Made by a program: the position numbers and the translations under genes. The notes beneath the pieces are model-generated. The model was given only the letters and a program-made list of their open reading frames with translations. It searched no databases and had not been told where the DNA came from. A DNA stretch of 13,150 nt, from assembly GCA_964538225.1 (NCBI GenBank), contig CAZIDW010000033.1, forward strand, positions 1-13,150, read 5' to 3'. The DNA comes from JAFGCR01 sp964538225. Its GTDB lineage: Bacteria; Patescibacteriota; Gracilibacteria; UM-FILTER-43-11. Of the stretch, positions 1 through 5,692 are shown one piece after another (within the stretch, counting starts at the first letter, position 1; each line of letters opens with the position of its first letter).

Positions 1-55
1 ATTGAAAAAATCTGCGTAGAAGATTATTTGCAATTTTGAAACTTTACCCATTGAT
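1..55. repeat. 55-bp direct repeat, copy 1
   Basis: These 55 bases recur without a mismatch at 120-174. The copy touches the window edge, so the repeat may extend further left. It is AT-rich and opens with ATTGAAAAAATCTGCG. The 64 bases between the two copies (56-119) are unlike the repeat and hold no supported gene. A short frame through the repeat ends at TGA after twelve codons and has no start in view, so I treat the repeat as non-coding. Its function is unknown; a duplicated regulatory segment or an insertion scar are both possible. Confidence 0.9.
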
Positions 56-119
56 TAAGTGGCGATAAAGTTGTTCCGAACGGAGCAAGGCAAACCCGCC
101 GCAGCGAAGTGAGGACAAA

Positions 120-174
120 ATTGAAAAAATCTGCGTAGAAGATTATTTGCAATTTTGAAACTTTACCCATTGAT
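120..174. repeat. 55-bp direct repeat, copy 2
   Basis: This is a perfect copy of positions 1-55, offset by 119 bases, ending 19 bases before the GTG start of the small helix-turn-helix gene. Copy 2 contains TTGAAA at 155-160, which could act as a -35 box with the weak -10 candidate CAAAAT at 177-182 (spacer 16); that -10 lies just outside the repeat, so only copy 2 has it. A promoter there would give a nearly leaderless mRNA. The promoter reading is weak; the repeat itself is certain. Confidence 0.9.
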
Positions 175-193
175 ATCAAAATAAAAATAAAAC

Positions 194-364
194 GTGGCTG
201 AAGAAATTTACACCACGGAACAGGTTGCTCATATTCTGCAAATCCACCCCTTAACCGTCCTGAATTACATCAAGAGCGGTAAGCTGAAAGCTGTTAAGCT
301 CGGCCGTATCTACCGCATTCGGGAAAGCGCCCTCCAAAAATTCCTGGATCAGGAATCTGTCTAA
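194..364 (+). CDS. Small excisionase/MerR-like helix-turn-helix DNA-binding protein
   Basis: The product is 56 residues and consists almost entirely of one winged helix-turn-helix domain of the excisionase type (HTH_17-like, as in Xis and MerR-superfamily regulators). It begins MAEEIYTTEQVAHIL, a helix 1/helix 2 entry typical of the family, followed by the recognition-helix region HPLTVLNYIKSGKL and the wing segment KAVKLGRIYRI, then a closing helix ESALQKFL. The start must be GTG at 194, because an in-frame TAA sits at 188-190 and no other start precedes the domain. No Shine-Dalgarno sequence is visible; the upstream stretch is A-rich. It is convergent with the minus-strand exported-protein block and separated from it by a shared terminator. 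Proteins of this size act as phage or plasmid excisionases, or as small transcription regulators. No integrase is visible here, so a regulatory role is equally likely. The domain assignment is confident, the role is not. Confidence 0.85.
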   Translation: MAEEIYTTEQVAHILQIHPLTVLNYIKSGKLKAVKLGRIYRIRESALQKFLDQESV

Positions 365-404
365 TTCACCCTTTTGGTGAAAAACTAAAACAAAAAACAC
401 CCTT

Positions 405-457
405 TAAACCCCCGCGCCTCTTTCCCGACTTGTCGGGAGAGGGGTGCCGGGGGTTTA
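405..457. terminator. Long bidirectional intrinsic terminator
   Basis: The sequence folds into one long stem. AAACCCCC (406-413) pairs with GGGGGTTT (449-456), the stem continues inward through 414-422 with 439-447, and an inner TCCCGA (423-428) pairs with TCGGGA (433-438) around a four-base loop. On the minus strand the hairpin is followed, after a short spacer, by a run of six T, which suits termination after the 425-aa gene ending at 465. On the plus strand the following bases are T-rich but interrupted, so it may also stop the HTH gene. A second small hairpin, TTCACC/GGTGAA (365-381), lies directly after the HTH stop codon. Confidence 0.85.
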
Positions 458-464
458 TTTAAAC

Positions 465-1742
465 TTATTTGCAGGAAGGCGCGAAATATCCCTTGCTTTT
501 GCCCTGGACGCTAATCACCCTCGACAGCTGTTCACAGAATTTTGTAAGGTTATCCGGTGAGGTGTCGGTCTTATAAGCGCGTTCAATTTCTTTGTTAATT
601 TTAAACAAAGTTGTTTCCATGGATTTTAAGCTTTCTTCGGACACATTGTTTAACTGTAGATTGAGTTTCAGTTCGTCTTCGGACTGAGTGAGAATCAATT
701 GCTTCATGTCTTCCGCCATCTCATAGGCTTCCACGATGGTGTCTACGTTTTCGTCATAATCCCATTTTTCCGCGATCTCCACCCAGGTCGCATCCGAGAC
801 CATTTCCGCGTAATCCTTCACAAACTCCCATTCCGTCTGCACGTCCGCGGCCAGGCCTTCCACGCCCGGACCGTTTAAAAGGCTCCGGGGACTGCCGCCT
901 TTTTCCCCGCCCAGCGTGAGGCTGAGCTGGTTGGCGGCGATCCATTTTTTGGCGCGGCTTTTGGCGCGTTTCTTGGCCATTTCTAACAGCGATCCCCAAT
1001 CACTCAGCGTATCGCCGCTGAACGTGGTAATCAACTGGTCGAAACTTAATTTCAGGTCTCTCCAGGCTTCCGTAAATTCCCCGTACGGACAATCCACGTA
1101 ATAATTCTGCAGGCCGCCCGGAAACAGGAGGCTGGTTTCCCGGTAACCCCCCCTGCCGGTTTCCGGGTCTCCTTTTAACCCGGTGAATTCCGCGGTTTGT
1201 TCTTCACCGTTTATCTTGACCACCACTTCACCCCCCTTCAGCCACCGTTCCAGCTTCTGGTAATCTGCCCAGAGGATATCTGTATTCACTACATCCATCA
1301 GCAAGGTGGATTTGATCAGTTCATTGAGTATCTCTTCCTGCAGGGCCTGAAGTTCCCAGATATCATCCCGCAGGCAGTTGCTGATAAATTCGCCGCTTTC
1401 CGGCCAGCGGTTGATGAGCAGGGCGAACCCATCCCTGAAAGCACTTCCCAGGGAATTCAAAATCAGCTCTTTTACTAAATCCATATACAGGTAAAACATG
1501 CCGGGCAGGCCGGACGCTTTGCCCTGGGCTTTCAGCTCTTTGCTGGCCTGGGCCGCCTTTTCCAGCGCGTTTAAGAAACTGCCCACTCCATTCTGCCGGC
1601 GGGCTTCCCGCACATGGGCTTTCATAACAGACACCTCACTGCTCAGTGTGGGCGAAAAAATCGCGTTCGCGGCCGGGGCCTGCTGGAGCAGCAGGATGGC
1701 GATGAGGACAGCGCCGATGATTTTACGGATTAAAATTCGCAT
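465..1742 (-). CDS. Exported helical protein of unknown function (425 aa), last gene of the block
   Basis: I do not recognise the family. Residues 1-27 form a good Sec signal peptide: basic MRILIRK, a hydrophobic core through about residue 20, and an AANA-type cleavage site before IFSP. The mature part is mostly predicted helix by composition (about 30-160 and 225-400) with a beta-like insert around 170-215 (VVVKINGEEQTAEF and a Gly-rich turn). Cysteines fall at 123, 218, 403 and 424, the last two near the C-terminus in KFCEQL and APSCK, so disulphides outside the membrane are plausible. There is no second clear membrane segment and no catalytic motif that I can see. The ATG lies inside the end of the upstream 665-aa gene, overlapping by 13 bases in another frame, and no Shine-Dalgarno is visible, which suggests translational coupling. 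A strong terminator follows 8 bases beyond the stop (TAA). A secreted or membrane-tethered partner of the upstream proteins is an inference from context. Confidence 0.85.
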   Translation of the reverse strand: MRILIRKIIGAVLIAILLLQQAPAANAIFSPTLSSEVSVMKAHVREARRQNGVGSFLNALEKAAQASKELKAQGKASGLPGMFYLYMDLVKELILNSLGSAFRDGFALLINRWPESGEFISNCLRDDIWELQALQEEILNELIKSTLLMDVVNTDILWADYQKLERWLKGGEVVVKINGEEQTAEFTGLKGDPETGRGGYRETSLLFPGGLQNYYVDCPYGEFTEAWRDLKLSFDQLITTFSGDTLSDWGSLLEMAKKRAKSRAKKWIAANQLSLTLGGEKGGSPRSLLNGPGVEGLAADVQTEWEFVKDYAEMVSDATWVEIAEKWDYDENVDTIVEAYEMAEDMKQLILTQSEDELKLNLQLNNVSEESLKSMETTLFKINKEIERAYKTDTSPDNLTKFCEQLSRVISVQGKSKGYFAPSCK

Positions 1743-3727
1743 GTTGCTTTTTCAGCAAATTCAGTAGCAAGGGCCAAGCCGACGTATTTATCTTGTAAGC
1801 GGCCAAAGCTAAATAATATCTGATCCAGAAGATCGGGAACATCATTGTGGAACTGCTGATCCACTTCCGCGTTCGTGGCCATGCGGTAATTTTTCAGACT
1901 TCTTTTTATCTGTTCTTCGGCTTTCCGGTCACGTTCCTGTTTTTCCTGTAACAGTTCGGTGCCGGAGGTATTCATCACCGGAGCGGCGATCCTGTCCTGA
2001 TCCTCGTTGGGATCGAGGCGTTTTTCCGCTTCCTGGCGTTTTTGTTTAAAATACTCTTCTGCCTGTTCCCCAGGGGTCGTATCTGCATATTTTGGAGTCG
2101 GCATGCGTAGTTTTGATTTGAGGGAGGTGACCAGATCAAAGGTAAAACTGGGGCCCCAGCGGTTGCTCAGCCCCCAGGCGGCCATGTTGTTCACGAGCGG
2201 GGCGATGTTGTGGCCGAGCAGTTCTTCCATCACATCGTTCATGGCCAGGATATGGCAATCGATACACCCCGCTTCCATGGGATAAGGCGATTCGGGACGC
2301 TGGTAGGTGAATACGTCGACGCAGATCACGGCTTCAATCGGTTCCACAGCTTTGGCGGGAAGGCTGAAGGCTTTCATCAGAAACTGGCGGAAGTCATCCG
2401 GATCCGCGCACAATTTGGTGGGAATGCATCGGGTCTTAACTTCATTGCCGACTGTGACGGAAAACTCGCTTTCCCCTTTTCCGCAGGGCGGTTTTTTGCT
2501 GGGCGGGAAATTCTTAAGCACTCCGCCCACAAACGGGCCCGGGTAATTGGGGGATTGGGGCACGCCGCGCGCCTCATCCAGCCGGTCTTTATCCACCGGC
2601 GTGCTGCCTTCGGGGCAGGAAATAGGCGGCTCCCCTTCTTCGCCGTTCGTTCCTCCTGCCCCTTCCCCGTCATCGCCCTCATCACCGGATAATTGTTTGA
2701 AAGTAACCGCGTCCGGGTCCTGGCAGGAAAGGCTGGTCCCGCTTTCCAGCCGGCAGGCTTCGGAACAGCCGTCCCCGGCCTGCGTATTGCCGTCATCACA
2801 TTCCTCACCCGGATCGAGTTTCAGGTTCCCGCAGGTTTCCGGCACGTTGCCCGGCTCCGATTCGCCTTCCGCCAGCGCGTCTTCCTGCTCGCCGAACAGG
2901 TCTTCGTATTCCTCATCCGGAATGCATTCGTATTCATCCGGGGTTCCGGCGCCGTCTTCCGGCGCCGCTTCACCCTCAGCCTCCTCCTCTCCCTCGCCTT
3001 CACCCTCCCCTTCTCCGCCGGCCGCTTCTTCGTCCGCGCCGCCGCCTCCCCCATCGCCCGTGTCCGCGAAATTATACACATCATCCACCCACTGGGCTTT
3101 ACTGCCGAACAAGATGAGTTCGATGAGGTTCAGATCCAGAACCAGGTCAAACGGCGAATCCAGCACGGTGCCGTTGGCCCACATCTCTTTATTTTTAAAC
3201 TGCTGTTTTAGGGATTCTTTAGACTGGTGGATGATCTTCTCGCGGTCATAGGCTTTTTTGACGCGTTCATAAAGTTTGTTCTGCTGGCTGAGATTTCTGT
3301 TTTCAAAATACGCTTCGCGGACGATGGCAGGGAGCTTGTCGGTGTCCACACTGCCGTAAGCATCAGTTAAAAACTGTTCAATGGAGGTCTGGAACGTGCC
3401 GTAGAGGACGAACTCCAGCTGATCCCGGTCCCAGTTCGGGTCTTCGGGCTGGAACTGTTCCACCAGCACATCGATAACCTCGTCTTCCACCTCGTCCGTG
3501 ATGTTGCAGTAGGCATCTTTGTAAATATTGTAGCCACCCACATAGCCGGTCTGCGCCAGCGGATTGCAGTAGTGGAACGTGCTTTCCTGCTGACAGCGGA
3601 AATCCCGACCATAAAGCGTGTTACGGCAGTCCGCCCCCTCATCTCCTGCCTGCGCGTAAGCCGGATTCCCGGCGGTCAGACCGGTTCCCAGCAGGGCGAT
3701 CCCGATGATGAGAATTAACTTTCTCAT
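1730..3727 (-). CDS. Exported protein with acidic linker, Myxococcus-type Cys-rich repeat and CxxCH motif (665 aa)
   Basis: Residues 1-26 are a signal peptide (MRKLILIIGIALLGTG, then an AYAQ-A type cleavage site). The N-terminal domain (about 30-220) has cysteines at 34, 45, 54 and 74 and is otherwise helical. Residues 222-296 are an extremely acidic, Gly/Glu-rich linker. Residues 299-328 match the Myxococcus cysteine-rich repeat/DUF4215 pattern: CGN, then GEECDDGNTQAGDGC, then C at 325, a small disulphide module seen in secreted bacterial proteins. A second acidic linker (about 346-368) leads to a C-terminal domain (about 370-545) with cysteines at 371, 415, 434, 440, 469, 488 and 491. Within it CIDCH (488-492) has the CxxCH form of a c-type haem site. 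The last 110 residues are charged and helical, probably coiled coil. The family of the whole protein is unknown to me. It follows the 229-aa gene after a 90-base spacer holding a heptamer array, and overlaps the 425-aa gene start. No good Shine-Dalgarno precedes ATG; AAGAAA is the nearest purine tract. Confidence 0.88.
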   Translation of the reverse strand: MRKLILIIGIALLGTGLTAGNPAYAQAGDEGADCRNTLYGRDFRCQQESTFHYCNPLAQTGYVGGYNIYKDAYCNITDEVEDEVIDVLVEQFQPEDPNWDRDQLEFVLYGTFQTSIEQFLTDAYGSVDTDKLPAIVREAYFENRNLSQQNKLYERVKKAYDREKIIHQSKESLKQQFKNKEMWANGTVLDSPFDLVLDLNLIELILFGSKAQWVDDVYNFADTGDGGGGGADEEAAGGEGEGEGEGEEEAEGEAAPEDGAGTPDEYECIPDEEYEDLFGEQEDALAEGESEPGNVPETCGNLKLDPGEECDDGNTQAGDGCSEACRLESGTSLSCQDPDAVTFKQLSGDEGDDGEGAGGTNGEEGEPPISCPEGSTPVDKDRLDEARGVPQSPNYPGPFVGGVLKNFPPSKKPPCGKGESEFSVTVGNEVKTRCIPTKLCADPDDFRQFLMKAFSLPAKAVEPIEAVICVDVFTYQRPESPYPMEAGCIDCHILAMNDVMEELLGHNIAPLVNNMAAWGLSNRWGPSFTFDLVTSLKSKLRMPTPKYADTTPGEQAEEYFKQKRQEAEKRLDPNEDQDRIAAPVMNTSGTELLQEKQERDRKAEEQIKRSLKNYRMATNAEVDQQFHNDVPDLLDQILFSFGRLQDKYVGLALATEFAEKATCEF

Positions 3728-3751
3728 AGATTTCTTATGGATGTCGATCAG

Positions 3752-3814
3752 TTGTCAGGTGTCAGCTGTCAGATGTCAGTTGTCAGTTGTCAGATGTCAG
3801 TTGTCAGGTGTCAG
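3752..3814. repeat. Heptamer tandem array NTGTCAG, nine copies
   Basis: Nine uninterrupted 7-base units share TGTCAG and differ only at the first base, which reads T,G,C,A,T,T,A,T,G; a degenerate tenth unit CTGTTA (3815-3820) supplies the stop codon of the 229-aa gene. The variable bases themselves repeat with a period of seven units: 3752-3769 is identical to 3801-3818, giving a 49-base higher-order period. It lies in the spacer between the 229-aa and 665-aa genes. Read on the transcribed minus strand the unit is CTGACAN. It is not a CRISPR, having no spacers. Confidence 0.93.
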
Positions 3815-3817
3815 CTG

Positions 3818-4507
3818 TTATTTGTGCATACTGCAATCAATAATCACATCCGGGAGCATTGTAACCACCGCGCGCAGTTTCCCCATGACCCGGCGATACG
3901 TCTCCAGGTTTTTGAGCATGCACTGGAAATGGACATGCATTATATATGCCTGCCGCATTTCTTTAAGACTGTTAAAGGCCGCGTCCAGCGCCACGATGGT
4001 ATTCTGGACCTCGTCCTCCACCAACAGCCGTAACTGCTGGATGCGGCGGAATGCCTGGTTGAATTCACCCATAGTCGTGACATTGCTTTCGGATTCAGCG
4101 GCCACATGAATGGCCAGCCGGTTCAGATAATCGGCATAATCGTGGTAGGTATCCATCAAAGGCTGTAACAATGTTTCCGGGCTGGAATTTTTCATTACAT
4201 CGACTAATTTCTTTTCGGATTGGCAGGCGGTATCGGGTTTAAGCAGGGCTTCCGGATCCTCGCCCAGGATGTCTGTGGCCGCTTCTTCAAACACGCAGTT
4301 CATATACCCGTGGTACCGGGTGCGCGCCTGCTCAAATTCCAGACGGAACTGGAGATGGGTATTTGGGTCCAGTTCAATGATTTTTGGGTAGGAAGGACGC
4401 TTGCTTTTGCACGCGTTCAGCACGGCGGATTCGGGCTCTTCCGCCCGAACACTGTTCAGCGTGACGGTGAGGAGAATGCCGGTGATAAGGAGAAGAAATT
4501 TTTTCAT
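3818..4507 (-). CDS. Exported Cys-containing helical protein (229 aa), possible paralogue of the 262-aa gene
   Basis: The family is unknown to me. Residues 1-22 are a signal peptide (MKKFLLLITGILLTVTL, then a VRA-type cleavage site before EEPES). The mature protein is mostly helical by composition, with cysteines at 33, 71, 95, 196 and 225; an odd number leaves one free or shared with a partner. Visible elements resemble the 262-aa neighbour: an Arg/Tyr-rich helix with cysteine (RTRYHGYMNCVFEE, 62-75, against RTYRCWLDYLCETV in the neighbour), a QAF motif opening a long helix at 151, and an MLP-plus-cysteine C-terminus (MLPDVIIDC). Its first bases and upstream context, AAATATTTATGAAAAAATT, are identical to those of the 262-aa gene. 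Upstream lies a 114-base spacer full of inverted repeats; downstream, the heptamer array begins at the stop codon. No Shine-Dalgarno is evident. A periplasmic or cell-surface role is inferred only from the signal peptide and neighbours. Confidence 0.83.
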   Translation of the reverse strand: MKKFLLLITGILLTVTLNSVRAEEPESAVLNACKSKRPSYPKIIELDPNTHLQFRLEFEQARTRYHGYMNCVFEEAATDILGEDPEALLKPDTACQSEKKLVDVMKNSSPETLLQPLMDTYHDYADYLNRLAIHVAAESESNVTTMGEFNQAFRRIQQLRLLVEDEVQNTIVALDAAFNSLKEMRQAYIMHVHFQCMLKNLETYRRVMGKLRAVVTMLPDVIIDCSMHK

Positions 4508-4519
4508 AAATATTTATTT

Positions 4520-4620
4520 TCCGATTGCAGACCCGCACTTCGTGCGTAGACCCAATTGTTGACCCTATTGTATAACTACGATTGGACCTGCAATTGGTCT
4601 ACTATGGGTCTGCAATTGGA
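4520..4620. repeat. Nested inverted and direct repeats filling the 262-aa/229-aa spacer
   Basis: An 11-base perfect inverted repeat brackets the spacer: ATTGCAGACCC at 4524-4534 and GGGTCTGCAAT at 4606-4616. Inside it TAGACCCAATTG (4547-4558) faces CAATTGGTCTA (4591-4601) with one extra base. The direct repeat CTGCAATTGG occurs at 4588-4597 and 4610-4619. A small hairpin CGCAC/GTGCG sits at 4535-4546. The transcript could fold as a cruciform-like element. On the minus strand TACAAT (4572-4567) resembles a -10 box, but no good -35 accompanies it. No gene is visible here. Confidence 0.75.
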
Positions 4621-4621
4621 G

Positions 4622-5410
4622 CTAATCGCATTCAGAGGCCAGGCAGGGCAGCATGGCATCAAAACGGAATAAGTGTTGTTTTAATAAATCCATATGTCCT
4701 TCCATCGCCAGCATTTTTTCGAGAATGCTTGTTAGTTTGTTCTGGAGCGCGCGGTTCTTTTTTTCGCCATTATTGACTTTCAGCGCCCGCTCCAGTTTGA
4801 TGAACGCCTGGGAATTGTTTTTAAACGCTTCCAGTTCTTCGGCGGTCAGACTGCCGGCGGTCTCCAGTTCCGTAAAATCCCTGTTTACCAAACGGCGGCA
4901 GGATTCATAATTTTTGACTGCCATCGCCACGATCCATCCGCCGGTATCGGACGCGCTGCATTCTTCCAGGTAATGGAGATAAGCACCTGGTATTTCCACA
5001 TTCTCCGGCGCCACACAGCCGGGGAGTTTGTCGATGTGTTCCGATGTGAGCTGAATCGGCTCTTTGGTGGTCTGGTCGATCATATTAAAAGGTTCCGCGT
5101 TTCCGCTGAACAGGACGGTTTCACACAGATAATCCAGCCAGCAGCGGTAGGTGCGCAGGCTTTCAAACGCCTCATCCACGATTTCGCTGGTCGGCTTTTC
5201 CTGATCCAGCATGGTTTCCAGATTGGCGTCCCAGCCGTTCTTCATCAGGGTCATCTCATTGGCCACCACCTGCAGGCAGATCGGAGGATTGTTTTTGGCG
5301 CCCGGATTGGGGTACGGCACATCGGCGGCGGACAACGTCAGCTTATTCCACACCAGCAGACTGATGAGAATAGCGGTTAATCCGATGATGGGGATGAATA
5401 ATTTTTTCAT
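4622..5410 (-). CDS. Exported or membrane-anchored Cys-rich protein (262 aa), possible paralogue of the 229-aa gene
   Basis: I do not recognise the family. The N-terminus MKKLFIPIIGLTAILISLLVW is a signal peptide or uncleaved membrane anchor; a weak SAA-type site lies near 27-29. Eight cysteines (45, 90, 96, 132, 151, 171, 256 and 261) in the exported part suggest several disulphides. Residues 75-100 form a helix with paired cysteines (YRCWLDYLCETV). Residues 185-250 are a long charged helix, probably coiled coil, ending in MLPCLASECD. The pattern and identical start context point to relationship with the downstream 229-aa protein. The stop is TAG, the only one in the block not TAA. The start is ATG preceded by AAGAAATATTT, without a clear Shine-Dalgarno. 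Upstream, 22 bases from the start, the sequence enters the run of N, so any promoter or additional gene between this gene and the giant gene cannot be excluded. Confidence 0.83.
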   Translation of the reverse strand: MKKLFIPIIGLTAILISLLVWNKLTLSAADVPYPNPGAKNNPPICLQVVANEMTLMKNGWDANLETMLDQEKPTSEIVDEAFESLRTYRCWLDYLCETVLFSGNAEPFNMIDQTTKEPIQLTSEHIDKLPGCVAPENVEIPGAYLHYLEECSASDTGGWIVAMAVKNYESCRRLVNRDFTELETAGSLTAEELEAFKNNSQAFIKLERALKVNNGEKKNRALQNKLTSILEKMLAMEGHMDLLKQHLFRFDAMLPCLASECD

Positions 5411-5432
5411 AAATATTTCTTGTGGTGGACTA

Positions 5433-5532
5433 NNNNNNNNNNNNNNNNNNNNNNNNNNNNNNNNNNNNNNNNNNNNNNNNNNNNNNNNNNNNNNNNNNNN
5501 NNNNNNNNNNNNNNNNNNNNNNNNNNNNNNNN
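5433..5532. other. Assembly gap, exactly 100 N
   Basis: One hundred consecutive N interrupt the sequence. A round 100 is the usual placeholder for a scaffold gap of unknown size. The right flank begins exactly at a 36-bp repeat unit boundary and the left flank ends in CTA, as do the repeat units, so the break most likely falls inside the tandem array and its true length is unknown. Confidence 0.97.
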
Positions 5533-5634
5533 CTCGCTGGCGCTCGTGGTGGGACTTGTGGGAAGCTACTCGCTGGCGCTCGTGGTGGGACTTGTGGGAA
5601 GCTACTCGCTGGCGCTCGTGGTGATACTTGTGGT
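5533..5634. repeat. 36-bp tandem repeat, about 2.8 visible copies, truncated by the gap
   Basis: Units are 5533-5568 and 5569-5604 (identical), then a third from 5605 that matches for its first 19 bases and again at CTTGTGG before diverging. Each unit starts CTCGCTGGCGCTCGTGGTG. The left flank of the gap, CTTGTGGTGGACTA (5419-5432), resembles the end of a unit, so the array probably spans the gap. The period is a multiple of three, so several frames stay open through it, including a minus-strand frame ending in PQVPPRAPASSF units directly downstream of the giant gene; no start signal or signal peptide supports translation. Confidence 0.9.
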
Positions 5635-5691
5635 GAACCGCGACCAGCGGGAGCAGTAAACCAAAAGTAGTACCGCAAGTAATACCACAAG
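5627..5691. repeat. Inverted repeat just downstream of the giant gene
   Basis: CTTGTGGT at 5627-5634 is the reverse complement of ACCACAAG at 5684-5691, and the intervening TACCGCAAGTA (5671-5681) is an imperfect second partner. The right arm ends one base before the TAA stop of the giant gene on the minus strand. No T-run follows, so it is not a convincing intrinsic terminator; it may be an mRNA 3' structure or an edge of the 36-bp array. Confidence 0.4.
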
Positions 5692-5692
5692 G

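Noticed and set aside
2547..3251. 234-residue Ser/Pro-rich open frame on the plus strand
   Set aside because: It is the complement of the Gly/Glu linker and Cys-rich repeat of the 665-aa gene, which carries a signal peptide and a known module; the poly-Ser/Pro is a shadow of GGC/GAA codons.
1730..3727. Cytochrome c call for the 665-aa protein
   Set aside because: A single CxxCH among many cysteines, in a protein with no recognisable cytochrome fold, is not enough; reported as a finding only.
3705..4109. Plus-strand open frames running through the heptamer array
   Set aside because: They consist of array translation plus antisense of the 229-aa gene and lack any domain or start signal.
4561..4600. 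Promoter for the 229-aa gene in the repeat-rich spacer
   Set aside because: TACAAT on the minus strand resembles a -10 box but the best -35 candidate (TTGCAG) matches poorly and is spaced by only 15 bases.
5533..5634. CRISPR array
   Set aside because: The 36-bp units are directly adjacent with no spacers, and no cas gene is nearby. The same holds for the heptamer array at 3752-3814.
5533..5690. Minus-strand frame with Pro/Ala/Arg-rich 12-residue repeats after the giant gene
   Set aside because: It begins right after the giant stop without a ribosome site or signal peptide, runs into the N gap, and owes its openness to the 36-bp period. Kept only as a possibility in the repeat finding.
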